Assembly: GCA_013397455.1 (NCBI GenBank)
Contig: VYZB01000035.1
Location: 2,728,205 to 2,792,204, forward strand
Source of the DNA: Crotophaga sulcirostris
Lineage: Eukaryota > Chordata > Aves > Cuculiformes > Crotophagidae
Direction of reading: 5' to 3'
DNA length: 64,000 nt
Within the stretch, counting starts at the first letter, position 1. Each line of letters begins with the position of its first letter. A program made the position numbers and the translations under genes. Of this stretch, positions 53,801 through 64,000 are shown in pieces. The notes below the pieces were generated by a model. It was not told the DNA's origin. It did not search any database and saw only the letters and a list, made by a program, of their open reading frames with translations.

Positions 53801-56800
53801 ACCTCTTGCAAAATACTGAATACAAACACATGGCTAATTGTCATAGCATGACAAAAGACTGGCAAATCCTTCTTTTCGAATACTCATTTCCAAATGTTCT
53901 TTTAGGATTCAGTTGCTGTATGACTCAGCAGTCTTCTGGCAATATTTTCTAGATGCCTTGTGATTCTTTGTTTTGCAATGTTACAAGATGAAATAGTCAG
54001 CTAACAGTTCCTCCCCTTTTGAGCCTGTGCCCCAGCATCTGAAAGGGTATGTTCAAAACTGCTTTCACAGTTTCTCTGATTGCCTTAACAGTTGCATGGT
54101 CTCCCAAGTCACCCACGCAGAATGAATACCATGTGCTGCTGAATAAGGCAGGTCTCCAGCGACATAAGCAGCAGCAGCTGCAATGGCAAACCAGTGGGTT
54201 TAAGGCCAAAAGCAAGAAGTTTAATACATATCTACAGCAGCGAGTGCCATGCCAAACACGTCAAGCTATAATTAAAGAAAAGTGATGTTGATTCTGCCTT
54301 TTACCCAATTGCTCAGTGATGCATCATTCACTCAAGATGCAGGATGAGTGCATCCCTACACTCCTCCACCTCCTAAAAGAGTTCTTATGTTCAGGCAGTG
54401 CTGAGCAGCAGAAAGCCCCAACTCTCCCACGTTTGTCACTTGTGATAAACTTTCTGCTGTCATGCTTTAGAGAACATGCTCTGGCAAGTCATTGCAGCAG
54501 ATTCCTAATGAACCAGGCCGCACATAAAATAAGTGAAGAATGAGCTACCTGCACTTGACAGATTTTTATCGCGCTCTTTCAAAATTCAACAGGGCTGTTC
54601 TCATGCTTCCTGCTGGGATTCCAACTGAACTGCTATTTCAAATACGTTTCATCCAAATCAGTTTGGGAGATAAGGCAACAAAAAAAAAAAAGTTCATTGA
54701 TGGAATAAAAAACCCCTTGCTGACCACTTTCTATCATAATAAAAATTAAGGATCTGAATAAACAAGTGAAAAATTATATAGCTATTTAAAACACGCAAGT
54801 ATTGATGACAATATATCTACCTGGTCTAGAAAAACATACATTAAACATTAAAAGTAAGGCTTAAATTTAGTTCCAAAACACCACGTCACAACACTCAAAA
54901 AAACAACAAGAAATAATCTTTTCACAGAAAAGTAAGCAAAAATAGAATTACAAAACAATTAAAACCTGTTATTTAAATCAAGCTTTCCTGTCTGTTCACC
55001 TAAATAAGAATTGAATTTTAGTTGTCTGAATTACTTAAGTTAGCAAATAAAATTGTTTAGATTAGAATTAAATATTTAAACAACCACTTAGCCACAGGAT
55101 CATGAAAAAAACTGATTACTGTCAGAAAGATGGCCCTTTTTCTCTAACACCTAATCTTATTACATATAACCAACAAGACAGGCAGACAATTGAAACAATG
55201 GGAGGGTATGAAGTGCTGTTTGTTTTACAACAAATCCTTTGGCTCAAAGCAGGAAGGGTTTTGAATCTTGGCACCTGAGTATTTTCTGGGTAAGTAAAAG
55301 CACATAATCCTGGGGACAGCTCAGGAGCAGCAAGCAGAAACCCTCCTGGCTCCAATCAGTATTCGATAAGCAGAACAACTTTGAGGAGCTGTTTGCTGAC
55401 AGCATTATTTGAAAGCATCCTGGCCAGCTTTAACTTGCTACTCAGTACTGCAAAATCAACAACACTGTGTAGCAGGCCTAAGCACCAGCCCCCTGCTCCC
55501 ACCAATTTAATGGCCTTGAAAGGCAGGTCACAATCCAAAGACTAACACGGCCCACGGTTTTCAAGAGTATTTGTCTGTCTGCCTGTCCATGAGAATTCCA
55601 TGAAAGTGTCCTTTATAAACGAGTCATTGCTCTGTCTGCAGACAAGGGGAATAGATTTTTTTCTGAAACATGCACTCCTGTGTCGGCTGGGGAGTTAACA
55701 TACGCAGGTTCTCACTCCTGATTCACTATCAACAACCTGCTCTCTTTCAGTTACAACTAGTGTTTGCTGTCTTGGTGACCAGTTGGCAAGGACACTTTCA
55801 CAGGAATTTGCTGATCTCAAGGGCCCTGGGATGATCAACAGTTCTGACTATTCTGCTCTAACTTTTCCTGTTGTAAATTAATATCTTAAACAGCATAAAT
55901 TATCATTTGTTACATTTTCTGTAGAACTAATATACCGTTGCTGTTGTTTTCTTTTTAAATAAATATTGTTTATAAACTGATACCATTATATACAATTTCC
56001 TTACAACACATCTATACCTCCTAGCATGTTATCACAAAGTGCCAGTGTGCTTTCATTTTATGTGTAAACTATTAAAATAGATGTTCCATGAAAAATGTTA
56101 TTTGTACATTAGCAAAAATATACCCATTTTTTCTCAGGAGAAGTCATATTGTTGTTATTCCATTTGTTTTACAGTTTCACATAACATTACCGAAAATACT
56201 GCTCTGGCAAAGAGGCACATCTCTGCACTGTTCTTTGTAGCCAATACAGAATGGACACTACTTACTCTGTACATCTTGGAAAGCTTTGAGATATTCTACA
56301 GTGAGGAGTGGCTGAGGCAGTTCACGGATGAAGAGTTTTAAAAGACTTGCTGCATCATGCTGCTTCACATTTTCCCAGTTGAAAGTCCCTTCATAAAATT
56401 TTGCTTCTAGTTCTTGGCAAAGACTCTGAAAGGCAGCAGATACAGAGAGCACCAATAACACTTGGCTGCTGGAAGTCATGCAGCAATACTTTCCATTATT
56501 TGAAAAGGGAAAAAAGGGACATCTGAAATACCACTTAACTTCAAATGCCACGGATCTTTTGCAACAAAAAGATAAACTTGGGATCAGAAGCAATGAAAGC
56601 AAACACAGAGTAATAGGCAGCAGATGGCCAAAACATACAGGAAAAAAATCCCATGGGCCTGCCTCAGGGCCATATGGAATATACTACAAGAACCAGATAT
56701 CATATTAATTCACATAAGGGTTATGACTTTCCATCTCCCAAAATTTTAAGATGTGGCTGATATACATAGCAGTACTGAAACTTCTACCAAAGGGCGTTGC

Positions 56801-59800
56801 TGAGAGGCGTGCATGGCTGCTTCTATAAACAAACATGGCAGTTACGTGTGTTGACACAGTTTTCTATCAAAACATACGCTAAGGTGAGGCTGGTTCTCTT
56901 TTTAAAAAGGGAAAATATTTGTGTGACTGGATAGCTGGATGTCTTGCCATCTACAGGGACCTCCATGCTGCTGGATACATTCAGCTTTGCCTAGCACTGG
57001 ATGTCAAACATGTTCTCTACAGAAGTGGACTGTACTGCCAAACATGAGGTTATGCAGTAGAATAAACAGCACTTAAAGTCTCGGTGATATCTCGTAAATC
57101 TGGGATTGGGAAAAGGTGGGATACTGTTGGCAGCAGACATAACCACACACCTGCCTTGCTCCCATGGCAGTGCTTTTACTGGATTTCCAGAGATGGATGA
57201 ATGGGAACACACTACAAAGACTGAGTCCTTCTTAGCCTCCAGTTAAGCATCAGTTCTGACCTTGTACCCACTTCATTTATTTCCCAGTCCAGCAGAGTGG
57301 GAAGTGGCCTCAGTATAGGGTCAGTGGCCCTAAGGCACCTATCATCCATTCCTCCCTTCTTGCCTCAATTCTTTCAGACAGAAAATGAGGACAGAGACGG
57401 TGGTTTGTTTTGAGATGTGAGATGAAATGAGGGAAAGTGCTATGGAAAAATATGGCCTTAATTATTTATCTGGACAAGAAGGGTACATTGGATAGAGGAC
57501 ACTAGATACATTATTAAGATTCTGTTCTCATTAAATTTAACTTCGTCCAAATGGAAAATGGATCCATTTCCAAAGAAGATGTGGACACTTAAGTTGACAT
57601 AAAAGTCGGATGTTCTCAGTTGTCCTCCAGAGAAATCTTCTGGTCTCCACTGATTACACAGGAGGTTCAAAGGCGCCAAGGTCCTAACTCCAGTGTCTAA
57701 AGTCAAGTGGGTATGATTTCCTGCTCGTCAACAAAAGCAAGCTTTAGAAATAAAGACTACAATTCTCCTCCTGAGTCTCATCAGCTCATCTATCCCCATT
57801 CAGACCACATTACTGGGTGAATGCAGTATTAAACAACAGATAAAGTGAACTGCTCTATCTGAGAGGCAAGAGCAGAAACATTAACCAGGCATCCTAATGG
57901 ACCAATGCTTAGATTTTAAAGCAAATGTATTTAACTATGGGGTATTATAGATATGCAATTCAATTTTTTAATAACTCCTTTAAAATCTATGGAATAAGAT
58001 AGTAAAATATTTTTTGCGAGATTGTTTATGCCCTTCTACAAGACCACATAAGGTGGTAAATATTTTCTTTTTCTATAGGAGAAAAAAAGTTTAAGAAAAT
58101 TAATATAAAACATCAGTCCTTTAGTATGCTAAATTCTTTGTTTTTCTATAAAGTTTTCCATTTGAATAAGTAAAGGAACTTAACATCTCTGCTAATAAAA
58201 CAATTGCTTAATTCAAAGCAGCAGCTCCTGCAAATGAATAGGCAAAAAAAAAAAATTAAAATCAAATAGTGAATGATCCTCTGCCTGGGAATCACATTGA
58301 ACTGATAAAATCAAAGAGCAAACAGATACACAAAATCATCGCAAAATCATTCCAGAATGTAGAAATGACGAAAAGTGGAATATAAAGAACAGAGGAAAAT
58401 TGTAAAAAAATAAATCTTAGTTATTGGTAAATAAACAAAGCCACTTTCCGTAACAGTCCCTTCTTTCAGTTGTTTCTAATGAACAAGCTGCTGGACCAAG
58501 TTCTACACGACAGTGGCTGGCAGATGTCTTTGGACAGCTGAATCCCCTGAAATGGTTCTTTCTGTTTAGAATTTAAAGGCCAGTTCAGACCATCTTTTTA
58601 ACACGTTGACTCTTGGCGTGAATCGTACTGTCTATTTAGTTTCCTGCATTAAGGCAAATACTGAGGAAGAGCCTGCATGTAATTGGCACTCACTCCGCAA
58701 AGTGTCGGTGTGCACAGACGTGCCTAACAAGATTGCACTTAGTGAGCTGAGTAGTTATATTGCTGTCCATAAAAATAAATGTGAGAGGTTCTTCAGTGCA
58801 TGCTGGTTGCCTTGCCCTATAACATAGGTTAAGTTTAGCTATTAAAAAAGGCTCATAATGGCAGAGAAAAGCTTCCTCCTGGGGTAGAAAGACTGTTTGG
58901 ATTATGAAGCTGATTCGGGGAAAAACAAAAGCCTGGAAAGCTCATGCCAAGAATTAATGAGATTCTGGCACAACTAAATTTGAAACACAGCCTTGACGCT
59001 CCTTTGAACTTGAACTACAGTCTTCTCCCCAAAACTACACTGGACAAAATCATGAGTTTTCTGGTTAATATAAGTCAATTTTCTTTGTAAAGTGATTTTT
59101 CTTTCTGGTTTTGAAGATTAAAATATATTTTTCATGACAAAATAAAACCTGCAACACAGATAAGTTGTGGGGGACGACAAGAATCTGTACAATGTTTTAC
59201 CTTTATTCTTGTTGCAACTCCTGGTATTCTAAGAAGTCCTTCTGTTTCCAGAGTTGACTCTTCTATCTGGGCAATCAGCTGTCAAACGCAAATCAAATTG
59301 CATGAACAAAGATGCCAATTAAAAATTACTGGTAGTTAGTTCTGATATATTGGAGCCTTTTGGTACGCATCTATGTGTGCATTACGTACATGCATGCATT
59401 TGTGCTTGCACATATGTAACAAGCAGACACACAAACATGCATTTTACAAATGGATTATAGATGTGGAACAAAATCTTTAATATGGCTCTTACCTGTTTTA
59501 TGAACACTATTAAAAAAGTTTGTCTCTTTTATTAAAAAAGACGACTGTATTTTTTAGACTTCCTTCAAGTCACCTTTGAAGACTGAAGCATTTTTTTCCA
59601 AAATTACACTGGCTTCAAAAATAAATCCCAGTTACTACCCTTGTTAATATGTCTCGGAATCAAAACAATTAAGGGAACATTGGAGATACAGTACTAGCTT
59701 TCTCACAAATACTTTTCTTCTCAGCTTTACCAGAGAAGAATCAAGTACTTTTAAGTTTTAAAGTAACCTGAGTTTTGCAAATGCTGGCATTCTCCTAACA

Positions 59801-62343
59801 AAATCAACAGTTTGCAATTAAACACATGGCTTAGATAAATTAGTAGAAATTCTGAAAAAGTACTTAAAACATGTATTAGAAATTCTGTTTCTCTGAAAGA
59901 TAGGCCTAGAAGCATTCACTGCATTATGGATCTAAGAATATTCAAAAGGAATTTATAAACTTCAAAAGGTAATGAGAACTATTTGTGCTAAAATGATGTC
60001 ACAATGTTTAACTAAGGCAGTGCCTTTGTTACATACCTATCTATGCCAGCTCTTGTGTAAGAACAATTATACAACACAGTTGTGTTTCCTCCAGTTACAG
60101 AAATTAGAGAAGGTTTACCTACCACTGTATTTATATAACTGATAAATGCCATAAAAAAAGATCTGATAGAGATAGCCACAAAAAAACCCCAGCACTACGT
60201 GTGCCACCCTGGTATATTTTCCTTGGTTAAAAAAAAAAAATCAAAGAAAAAGAAGAAGTGCTAACTGGCTGCATACAACTCTCACCACACCTAGCGTACA
60301 CCAGAGCAGTGGCTGCCACTCTCATCTGCTGGGCAAAAAGAAGTGGGCTTGTTGTGTGGTTTATGCTCTGTTGTTGAATTTTCAATGGCTTTGCTGGGTC
60401 GAGGGACAGTTTGCCACCATCCCCACATCTATGGGAAGGCAGGGTCTTGTGGCACTGCTGGCTGCCACAATTTCTTTCACAGGTAGTCACTCAGAAGTAA
60501 CCTCTCGGTAGGCAGCAAGACTCAGTGGCCGCTGCCCACCACCAGTCTTCTGCCTACAGGATATCCCCTTTTCATCTCCATCCGGGCTGCTTTGCATGGC
60601 TTCATTACCAGGCTGGAGACTTGAATTACCCTCAGCAGAAACTTCTGGTGGAGATACACTGATAGGTATTACCCTCAGATTTTCCAGTTGGAAAACCCCT
60701 AGGCTAAATTATGTCATTATTTTTAACCACAATTCCTCAATTAAATAAAAATTGGTGTATTTTTTATTAGATTTTTTTAATTAAGCAGCCTTCTTATTAG
60801 CTTAGTTTGTTCCATTTTAGTGATAATCAAGGTACATTTGAACAACAGTCTCCATAAAAAAATATTCTTTCTTGCATTTTATATAAATCTCCTATTCTTG
60901 GAAAGCAGGTGCTATAAAAAACAGGCTGAAGAAACAAGAAACTTTTAATTTTCATATTCATTTTTTCATATTCTTATTTAGACGTTAGGAAGAAATTACA
61001 CACAATAAGGGAGGTGAGACACTGGAACAGGTTGCCGAAGGAAGTTGTGACTGCCCCATCCCTGGAAGTCAACCCTGGAAGTGTTCAAGGCCAGGTTGGA
61101 TGGGGTCTTGAGCAGCCTGGGTTGGTGGGAGGTGTCCCTGCCCATGGCAGGGGCATTGCAACTGGATGATCTTTAAGGTCTCCTTCCAACCCAAACCATT
61201 CTATGATTCTATTAAAAAAAAAGACAACTGTAACCCAAATGATGTCTGTACCTTGAAAACAAATGACATACGTAAACTAGAAATGTTTATATAAAATTTT
61301 CTTCTCAAAGAAAAGTGCTATGTTGCACACTGATCAATCATTTTTTGTCGTTTGATTTCTGTTTTTCTAGATAGCATTGTTCCCAGAAATGTATTTTCCT
61401 CATCCTGAGGAAGTAATTTCTGGCATGAATGACAGAGCAATAGTTTTGAGGGAGTGATGCAAAACTACCGAGTTTTCTGTTTCTTGAAAAACAACACAAC
61501 AAGCAGGTCCCCAAACCTACTGAAATGGTGAGGACTCAGCACTGAGCTTCTGTCAGTGTTAGGACAGGTCCACACACTCTAGTGCCTATCTTCTCACGCA
61601 ATGAGACCTCCTATGCACGGGTAGTAAATCCATGGCGTCCATAATCTTTCCCATTACCATGACATGATACAGGCCAAAGCATCCTGCCCCAAACTAAAGC
61701 AACAAATCTAGAAAAAAGCAGCTGCCACCACCAGAGGCAATCTTCCATCCTGATAGTCACTCTTTAGCTACCTGCTCCATGGCCTAAATCAGTTCTGAAA
61801 GGAAAAAAATCACTCCTAGAAAGCTAGATTCAGCCTGCGGACAGGGATTGAGAATTTCTAAGGAATTGCATGTATTTGCTCTGAAAAAAACAAAAGGTAG
61901 CCCTATTGATGATGAAAGTTACACCACCGTTATGAAACGGAATTTTGCTGCAGCAGGTTCTTACACCAATTGTCAGTTTTCACAGCCTTATTATTAAACT
62001 TTCCTAATCATGGAGACCAGTTGTAACAAAAACCAAACTTTATTCCTTTAACTCAAAATATGTTTGATAGAAAACAAAGTATCACATTTGCTGAATTAAT
62101 AAGTAAAGCTGCAAATAAAAATCACAATAACTGATTGATTAAAGCACTATAGCAAAATCTTTCCTACAAGGAGCAAATAAATCCAGGACAAAATTTTATT
62201 TGTTTGCCATTTGCAGGTATGTAACAGGTTGACTTCTTTGTGCTTATTTACCTTTTGAAAAATCAGTGGTATCTTGGTTCCTGGCACCTTCTTCTGATCC
62301 TGTTCCAGTAGAACTGACAGTGGGACACCAAACAAGCCAGAGT
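41766..62343 (-). CDS. ARHGAP18: Rho GTPase-activating protein 18, C-terminal 347 residues, 9 exons, partial gene
   Basis: The 3' half of ARHGAP18, a cytosolic RhoGAP that stimulates GTP hydrolysis by RhoA (also reported for RhoC) and affects stress fibres, cell shape and migration. Nine exons on the - strand (62343-62252, 59278-59201, 56425-56266, 53722-53640, 52441-52235, 51443-51297, 45609-45485, 44302-44241, 41857-41766) join in frame with GT-AG introns. The order is DSGLFGVPLSVLLEQDQ, then the RhoGAP domain with arginine finger (LLRIPG), then FIRELPQPLL, NVAMVMAPNLF and a lysine-rich segment, then the conserved tail ending KSKQN. It matches vertebrate ARHGAP18 throughout. The N-terminal exons and promoter lie to the right of the window. 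All key GAP residues visible are intact. Confidence 0.96.
41858..44240 (-). other. ARHGAP18: ARHGAP18 last intron
   Basis: Intron of 2383 bp. A G+C-richer part at about 42,430-42,900 carries several overlapping open frames on both strands (for example 42559-42945) with no recognisable family. I treat them as chance frames. Confidence 0.8.
44241..44302 (-). CDS. ARHGAP18: ARHGAP18 small exon near the C terminus
   Basis: Only 62 bp, between acceptor gttcctgacag and donor gtaaga. It completes Ser and encodes GNVQALKKEEVFLYEIGGNI plus one base of Gly. FLYEIGGNIG is the conserved ARHGAP18 block, and both junction codons are restored by the neighbouring exons, which supports this otherwise easily missed exon. 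Confidence 0.93.
44303..45484 (-). other. ARHGAP18: ARHGAP18 intron
   Basis: Intron of 1182 bp, AT-rich. Nothing else was recognised. Confidence 0.8.
45485..45609 (-). CDS. ARHGAP18: ARHGAP18 exon, conserved C-terminal region
   Basis: 125 bp, acceptor tgctttgcag, donor gtacaa. It encodes VDVPQGVIRVQAPQLLKVSM and AIQLTEELKAGDIVARFLSQ, then K and a split AG|T Ser codon. The intron before it (45610-51296) is 5.7 kb, the largest visible intron in this gene. Confidence 0.95.
45984..45997 (+). repeat. C homopolymer (14)
   Basis: An uninterrupted 14-base C run in an ARHGAP18 intron (a G run on the transcribed strand). It is likely length-polymorphic. Confidence 0.95.
47373..47441 (+). mobile_element. 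5' end fragment of the ERVL-like LTR family
   Basis: The stretch ttttggctgggatagagtta, followed by attttctt and later ctatgttttgga, matches the first 60-70 bases of the solo LTR at 63118. Similarity ends after about 47441, so this is a truncated or heavily diverged copy in the + orientation. Confidence 0.65.
48701..48776. repeat. Tandem duplication, 2 copies of a 38-bp unit
   Basis: Copy 1 (48701-48738) begins caattaactctcaaaagccc, and copy 2 (48739-48776) begins caattaaccctcataagccc. Both continue with taatattaacca. The copies differ at only a few positions, so the duplication is fairly recent or constrained. Confidence 0.9.
49032..49066. repeat. Degenerate (TTTCAAAGAG)n-like short tandem repeat
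   Basis: Three consecutive variants of tttcaaagag are seen (tttttcaaagag, ttttcaaagaag, tttcaaagag). It lies between the two blocks of the probable CR1 relic. Confidence 0.6.
51297..51443 (-). CDS. ARHGAP18: ARHGAP18 exon, lysine-rich segment after the GAP domain
   Basis: 147 bp, 49 codons, acceptor attcatgtag, donor gtaaga. It encodes IPKFIVNQVRKQNTERQKKE, KKDKAMKKLLKKMAYDREKH and EKLEKTPND. It is a highly basic, probably helical or coiled-coil stretch typical of ARHGAP18 downstream of the GAP domain. Confidence 0.94.
51444..52234 (-). other. ARHGAP18: ARHGAP18 intron
   Basis: Intron of 791 bp with a 16-base A run at 51690-51705. No repeat family or gene was recognised. Confidence 0.8.
52235..52441 (-). 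CDS. ARHGAP18: ARHGAP18 exon, end of RhoGAP domain
   Basis: 207 bp, 69 codons, acceptor ttgtttcag, donor gtaagt. It encodes VLLEFLQRVIDHRDKNKMTL, KNVAMVMAPNLFTFHGFG, then EQSEFVMAAGTANVMRFMIR and YQKLLWT. NVAMVMAPNL contains the invariant RhoGAP Asn, which is retained. Confidence 0.95.
52442..53639 (-). other. ARHGAP18: ARHGAP18 intron
   Basis: Intron of 1198 bp. Nothing else was recognised. Confidence 0.8.
53640..53722 (-). CDS. ARHGAP18: ARHGAP18 exon, RhoGAP helix region
   Basis: 83 bp, acceptor cttcactggcag, donor gttaga (a GT donor, weaker than gtaag). After completing the Asn codon it encodes LPTKKQQLQALNLLVLLLPE and ANRDTLK. Phase 0 exit. The match to the vertebrate family is continuous across the junctions. 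Confidence 0.94.
53723..56265 (-). other. ARHGAP18: ARHGAP18 intron
   Basis: Intron of 2543 bp, AT-rich. Open frames on either strand have no recognisable domain. Confidence 0.8.
56266..56425 (-). CDS. ARHGAP18: ARHGAP18 exon, RhoGAP middle
   Basis: 160 bp, acceptor ctgcctttcag, donor gtaagt. It encodes SLCQELEAKFYEGTFNWENV, KQHDAASLLKLFIRELPQPL and LTVEYLKAFQDVQ plus one base. The segment LLKLFIRELPQPLL holds the conserved Lys/Arg of the RhoGAP fold. The frame runs past the donor (VQSK), but joining A|AT to the next exon restores the conserved NLP. Confidence 0.95.
56426..59200 (-). other. ARHGAP18: ARHGAP18 intron
   Basis: Intron of 2775 bp. No mobile element or extra exon was recognised. 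Confidence 0.8.
59201..59278 (-). CDS. ARHGAP18: ARHGAP18 exon with catalytic arginine finger
   Basis: 78 bp, 26 codons, acceptor gtttgacag, donor gtaaaa. It encodes LIAQIEESTLETEGLLRIPG and VATRIK. The Arg in LLRIPG (AGA at 59230-59228) is in the place of the RhoGAP arginine finger (the GxFRxSG-type motif), so the catalytic residue is retained. Confidence 0.95.
59279..62251 (-). other. ARHGAP18: ARHGAP18 intron containing a CR1 copy
   Basis: Intron of 2973 bp. It contains the CR1 tail at 60981-61213. A short alternating purine/pyrimidine stretch (acgtacatgcatgcat, 59384-59399) is also present. Confidence 0.8.
60981..61213 (+). mobile_element. CR1 LINE 3' fragment
   Basis: A + strand CR1 tail, antisense to ARHGAP18. 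Blocks include gacactggaacaggttgcc, gttcaaggccaggttggatg, gatgatctttaaggtct, ccttccaacc and the terminal cattctatgattctatt repeats that end avian CR1s. It is about 230 bp and 5'-truncated. An extra near-duplicate of a short block (ccctggaagt twice near 61060-61080) is visible. Confidence 0.92.
62252..62343 (-). CDS. ARHGAP18: ARHGAP18 exon, start of RhoGAP domain
   Basis: 92 bp; acceptor attcttcag, donor gtaaat (read on the - strand). It is entered with the last two bases of a codon (AC, probably an Asp codon) and then encodes SGLFGVPLSVLLEQDQKKVP and GTKIPLIFQK. The FGVPL motif is the usual N-terminal border of RhoGAP domains. Phase 0 exit. Confidence 0.95.
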
Positions 62344-64000
62344 CTGAAGAATAAAGAAATAGATATTACCTACATCTGTTCCAATATATGTGATAATGTT
62401 GTAAACGGCATTTTTGAGCCTATTCAGAGTTATTGACCTTTTGTTCAAAGTGGTTGAATGTGTTTGTCCATCAAGCTATTACACAAAGCATTCTGGCTAA
62501 AAGGATTTATTCATCTCTTCCTTCAACCATAAATCAGAAGTCTTCTGTTTTGACTTCAAATTCCCATCCACATATTCTGCAGTACCATGAAGCAAACTGC
62601 GTAAATTAACCATCCATGTGGTTCTGGTTTGCAGAATGGGTGTGATGATGACCCTGCAATGCATATCTTCAGCATTCAATGCAAGTTATCACAGTTAAGA
62701 TGCAAATAACATGAGAAAATATGCAGAAATTAGGCTACTATAATGAGACAGATGTAATTATCACCCAGAATTACTCTGAACACTTCTCTTTATGAGGGCT
62801 TTGAAAGAAGAGCTTTTCAACTCTTGTGCTTTTACATCATACGACGCTGGCAGGACAGCAAGAACACATCTTGCCAAAGGTGTTTTGCCTGCTTGGTTTT
62901 TTTTAAATAAAAGCAAAAGTACAGTTAAGTCTTGGTCTTTACAATAGTGCTAAGGCAATGTAAATTAAAAAAAAACAAACAGAATCTAGTCTCAGTTCAA
63001 CTAGCCTTGGTCTTCAAGTCAGTGAGAACTCCCATGTGTTTATGGCCCAGCTGAGTAGAAGTGAATGACCATTAGAAGAGAGCTATAGTGGTAACTACTA
63101 ACCCCAAGTTTGCTGACTGTCATGGTTTTGGCTGTAATAGAGTTAATTTTCTAGCTAGTTCAGGGCTTTGTTTTGGATTTGTGCTGAAAATAGTGTTGCT
63201 AATACAGGCATGTTTTTGTTATTGCTGAGCAGCACTTACAGAGTCAAGGCCTTTTCTGCTTCTCACACATCCCAACCAGCCAGAAGGCAGAGGGTGCACT
63301 AGACACTGGGAGGGGACACAGCTGGTCCCAACTGAGCAAAGCTATAGTCCACATCATATGACATCTTGCACAGTGTATAAAGCTAATGGAAGAAGGAGAA
63401 AGGGGAGGATGTTTGGAGTTACAGCATTTTGTCTTCCCAAGTAATTACTAGATGCAAAGGCGCCCTGCTTTCCTGGAGATGACTGAACATCTGCCTGTAG
63501 ATGTGAAGTAGTGAATGAATTCCTGGTTTTTCTTTGCTTGTGTGTATGGCTTTTGCTTTACCTATTAAACTATCTTTATCTCAATCTATGAGTTTTCTCA
63601 CTTTTACTCTTCTGATCCTCTCCCCCATCCCACTGGGGAGGGTGAGTGAGCAAGAGGCTGTGTGGTGTTTAGTTGCCAGCTGTGGTTAAACCACAACACT
63701 GACACAGAAGTTCTCTGACGGAAGTACTGATAATTGCTGTATGTGCAACTTCTCTGAAACACTACATGTAGCTAAAAACTCCTGCTTGGTTCGATGCCAT
63801 GCCAACATTAAGCATAGAACAGCTGGAAATACTAAAAAAACGTCAGCCCTTGAGGGAATGTGATATACATAAAAGAAACACCAGCTTCAGTGCCAAATCA
63901 GGGAGTTCCTGTATCTCTATCAGCATAAAAAATCTACCTACAAAATATGTAGAGACTCATACACACACTTGATATCCATACCCCGTAGTTTTATCATCTT
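62344..64000 (-). other. ARHGAP18: ARHGAP18 intron, continuing past the right edge
   Basis: The acceptor is at 62344-62345 and the donor lies beyond the window. The next upstream ARHGAP18 exon was looked for and not found here. The intron contains the solo LTR at 63118-63698. Confidence 0.75.
63118..63698 (+). mobile_element. Solo LTR of an ERVL-like endogenous retrovirus with 5-bp target duplication
   Basis: A 581-bp element beginning TGTCATGG and ending CACAACA (TG...CA termini). It is flanked by the perfect 5-bp direct repeat ctgac at 63113-63117 and 63699-63703, the duplication length usual for ERVL-type elements. Internal landmarks in order are a TATA box (tataaa, 63376-63381), an attaaa polyadenylation signal (63564-63569) and a near-palindrome tgtggttaaaccaca (63681-63695) close to the 3' end. 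No internal viral coding sequence is present, so it arose by LTR-LTR recombination. It is oriented opposite to ARHGAP18. Family membership is by recall of avian LTRs; boundaries and duplication are seen directly. Confidence 0.92.

Noticed and set aside
1..64000. CRISPR arrays, bacterial operons, phage or other prokaryotic systems
   Set aside because: The window is spliced vertebrate DNA. No regularly spaced repeats or prokaryotic gene arrangement exist here.
1..64000. tRNA, rRNA or spliceosomal snRNA genes
   Set aside because: No convincing conserved boxes or cloverleaf were recognised by eye. tRNAscan-SE and Infernal would be needed to exclude them fully.

Overview
The window is vertebrate nuclear DNA, most likely from a bird. 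The protein-coding content is two large multi-exon genes with GT-AG introns. The recognisable repeats are CR1 LINE tails of the avian/reptilian type and copies of one avian ERVL-like LTR family. The species cannot be fixed from this window.

Layout: bases about 1-12,840 hold the 3' end of LAMA2 (laminin alpha-2 chain) on the + strand. Seven coding exons are visible (1395-1507, 3043-3232, 5637-5792, 9237-9390, 9751-9881, 10494-10716, 12560-12717). They join in frame to 374 residues covering the last two laminin G domains (LG4 and LG5), with a stop at 12715-12717 and a poly(A) signal at 12815-12820. Bases about 12,850-41,000 form a gene-poor, AT-rich intergenic interval with CR1 remnants, a degenerate LTR piece, a small isolated CpG-dense patch near 36.3-36.5 kb and an AT-rich perfect hairpin near 29.66 kb. 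Bases about 41,000-64,000 hold the 3' half of ARHGAP18 (a Rho GTPase-activating protein) on the - strand. Nine coding exons are visible (62343-62252, 59278-59201, 56425-56266, 53722-53640, 52441-52235, 51443-51297, 45609-45485, 44302-44241, 41857-41766). They give an intact 347-residue C-terminal part with the RhoGAP domain and its arginine finger. The N-terminal half lies beyond the right edge.

The two genes are convergent (tail to tail), the same neighbour relation as LAMA2-ARHGAP18 on human chromosome 6q22.33. They are unrelated in biochemistry: LAMA2 is a secreted basement-membrane protein whose LG4-LG5 pair binds alpha-dystroglycan, and ARHGAP18 is a cytosolic regulator of RhoA. All 16 exons have consensus splice sites and compatible phases, and no frameshift or premature stop was seen, so both look functional.

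I found no novel gene system. The most informative non-genic observations are a solo ERVL-like LTR with a perfect 5-bp target duplication (63118-63698), a short CR1 insertion flanked by a perfect 14-bp direct repeat (13037-13148), the isolated CpG-dense patch, a 38-bp tandem duplication (48701-48776) and an apparent ancient CR1 reverse-transcriptase relic inside ARHGAP18.
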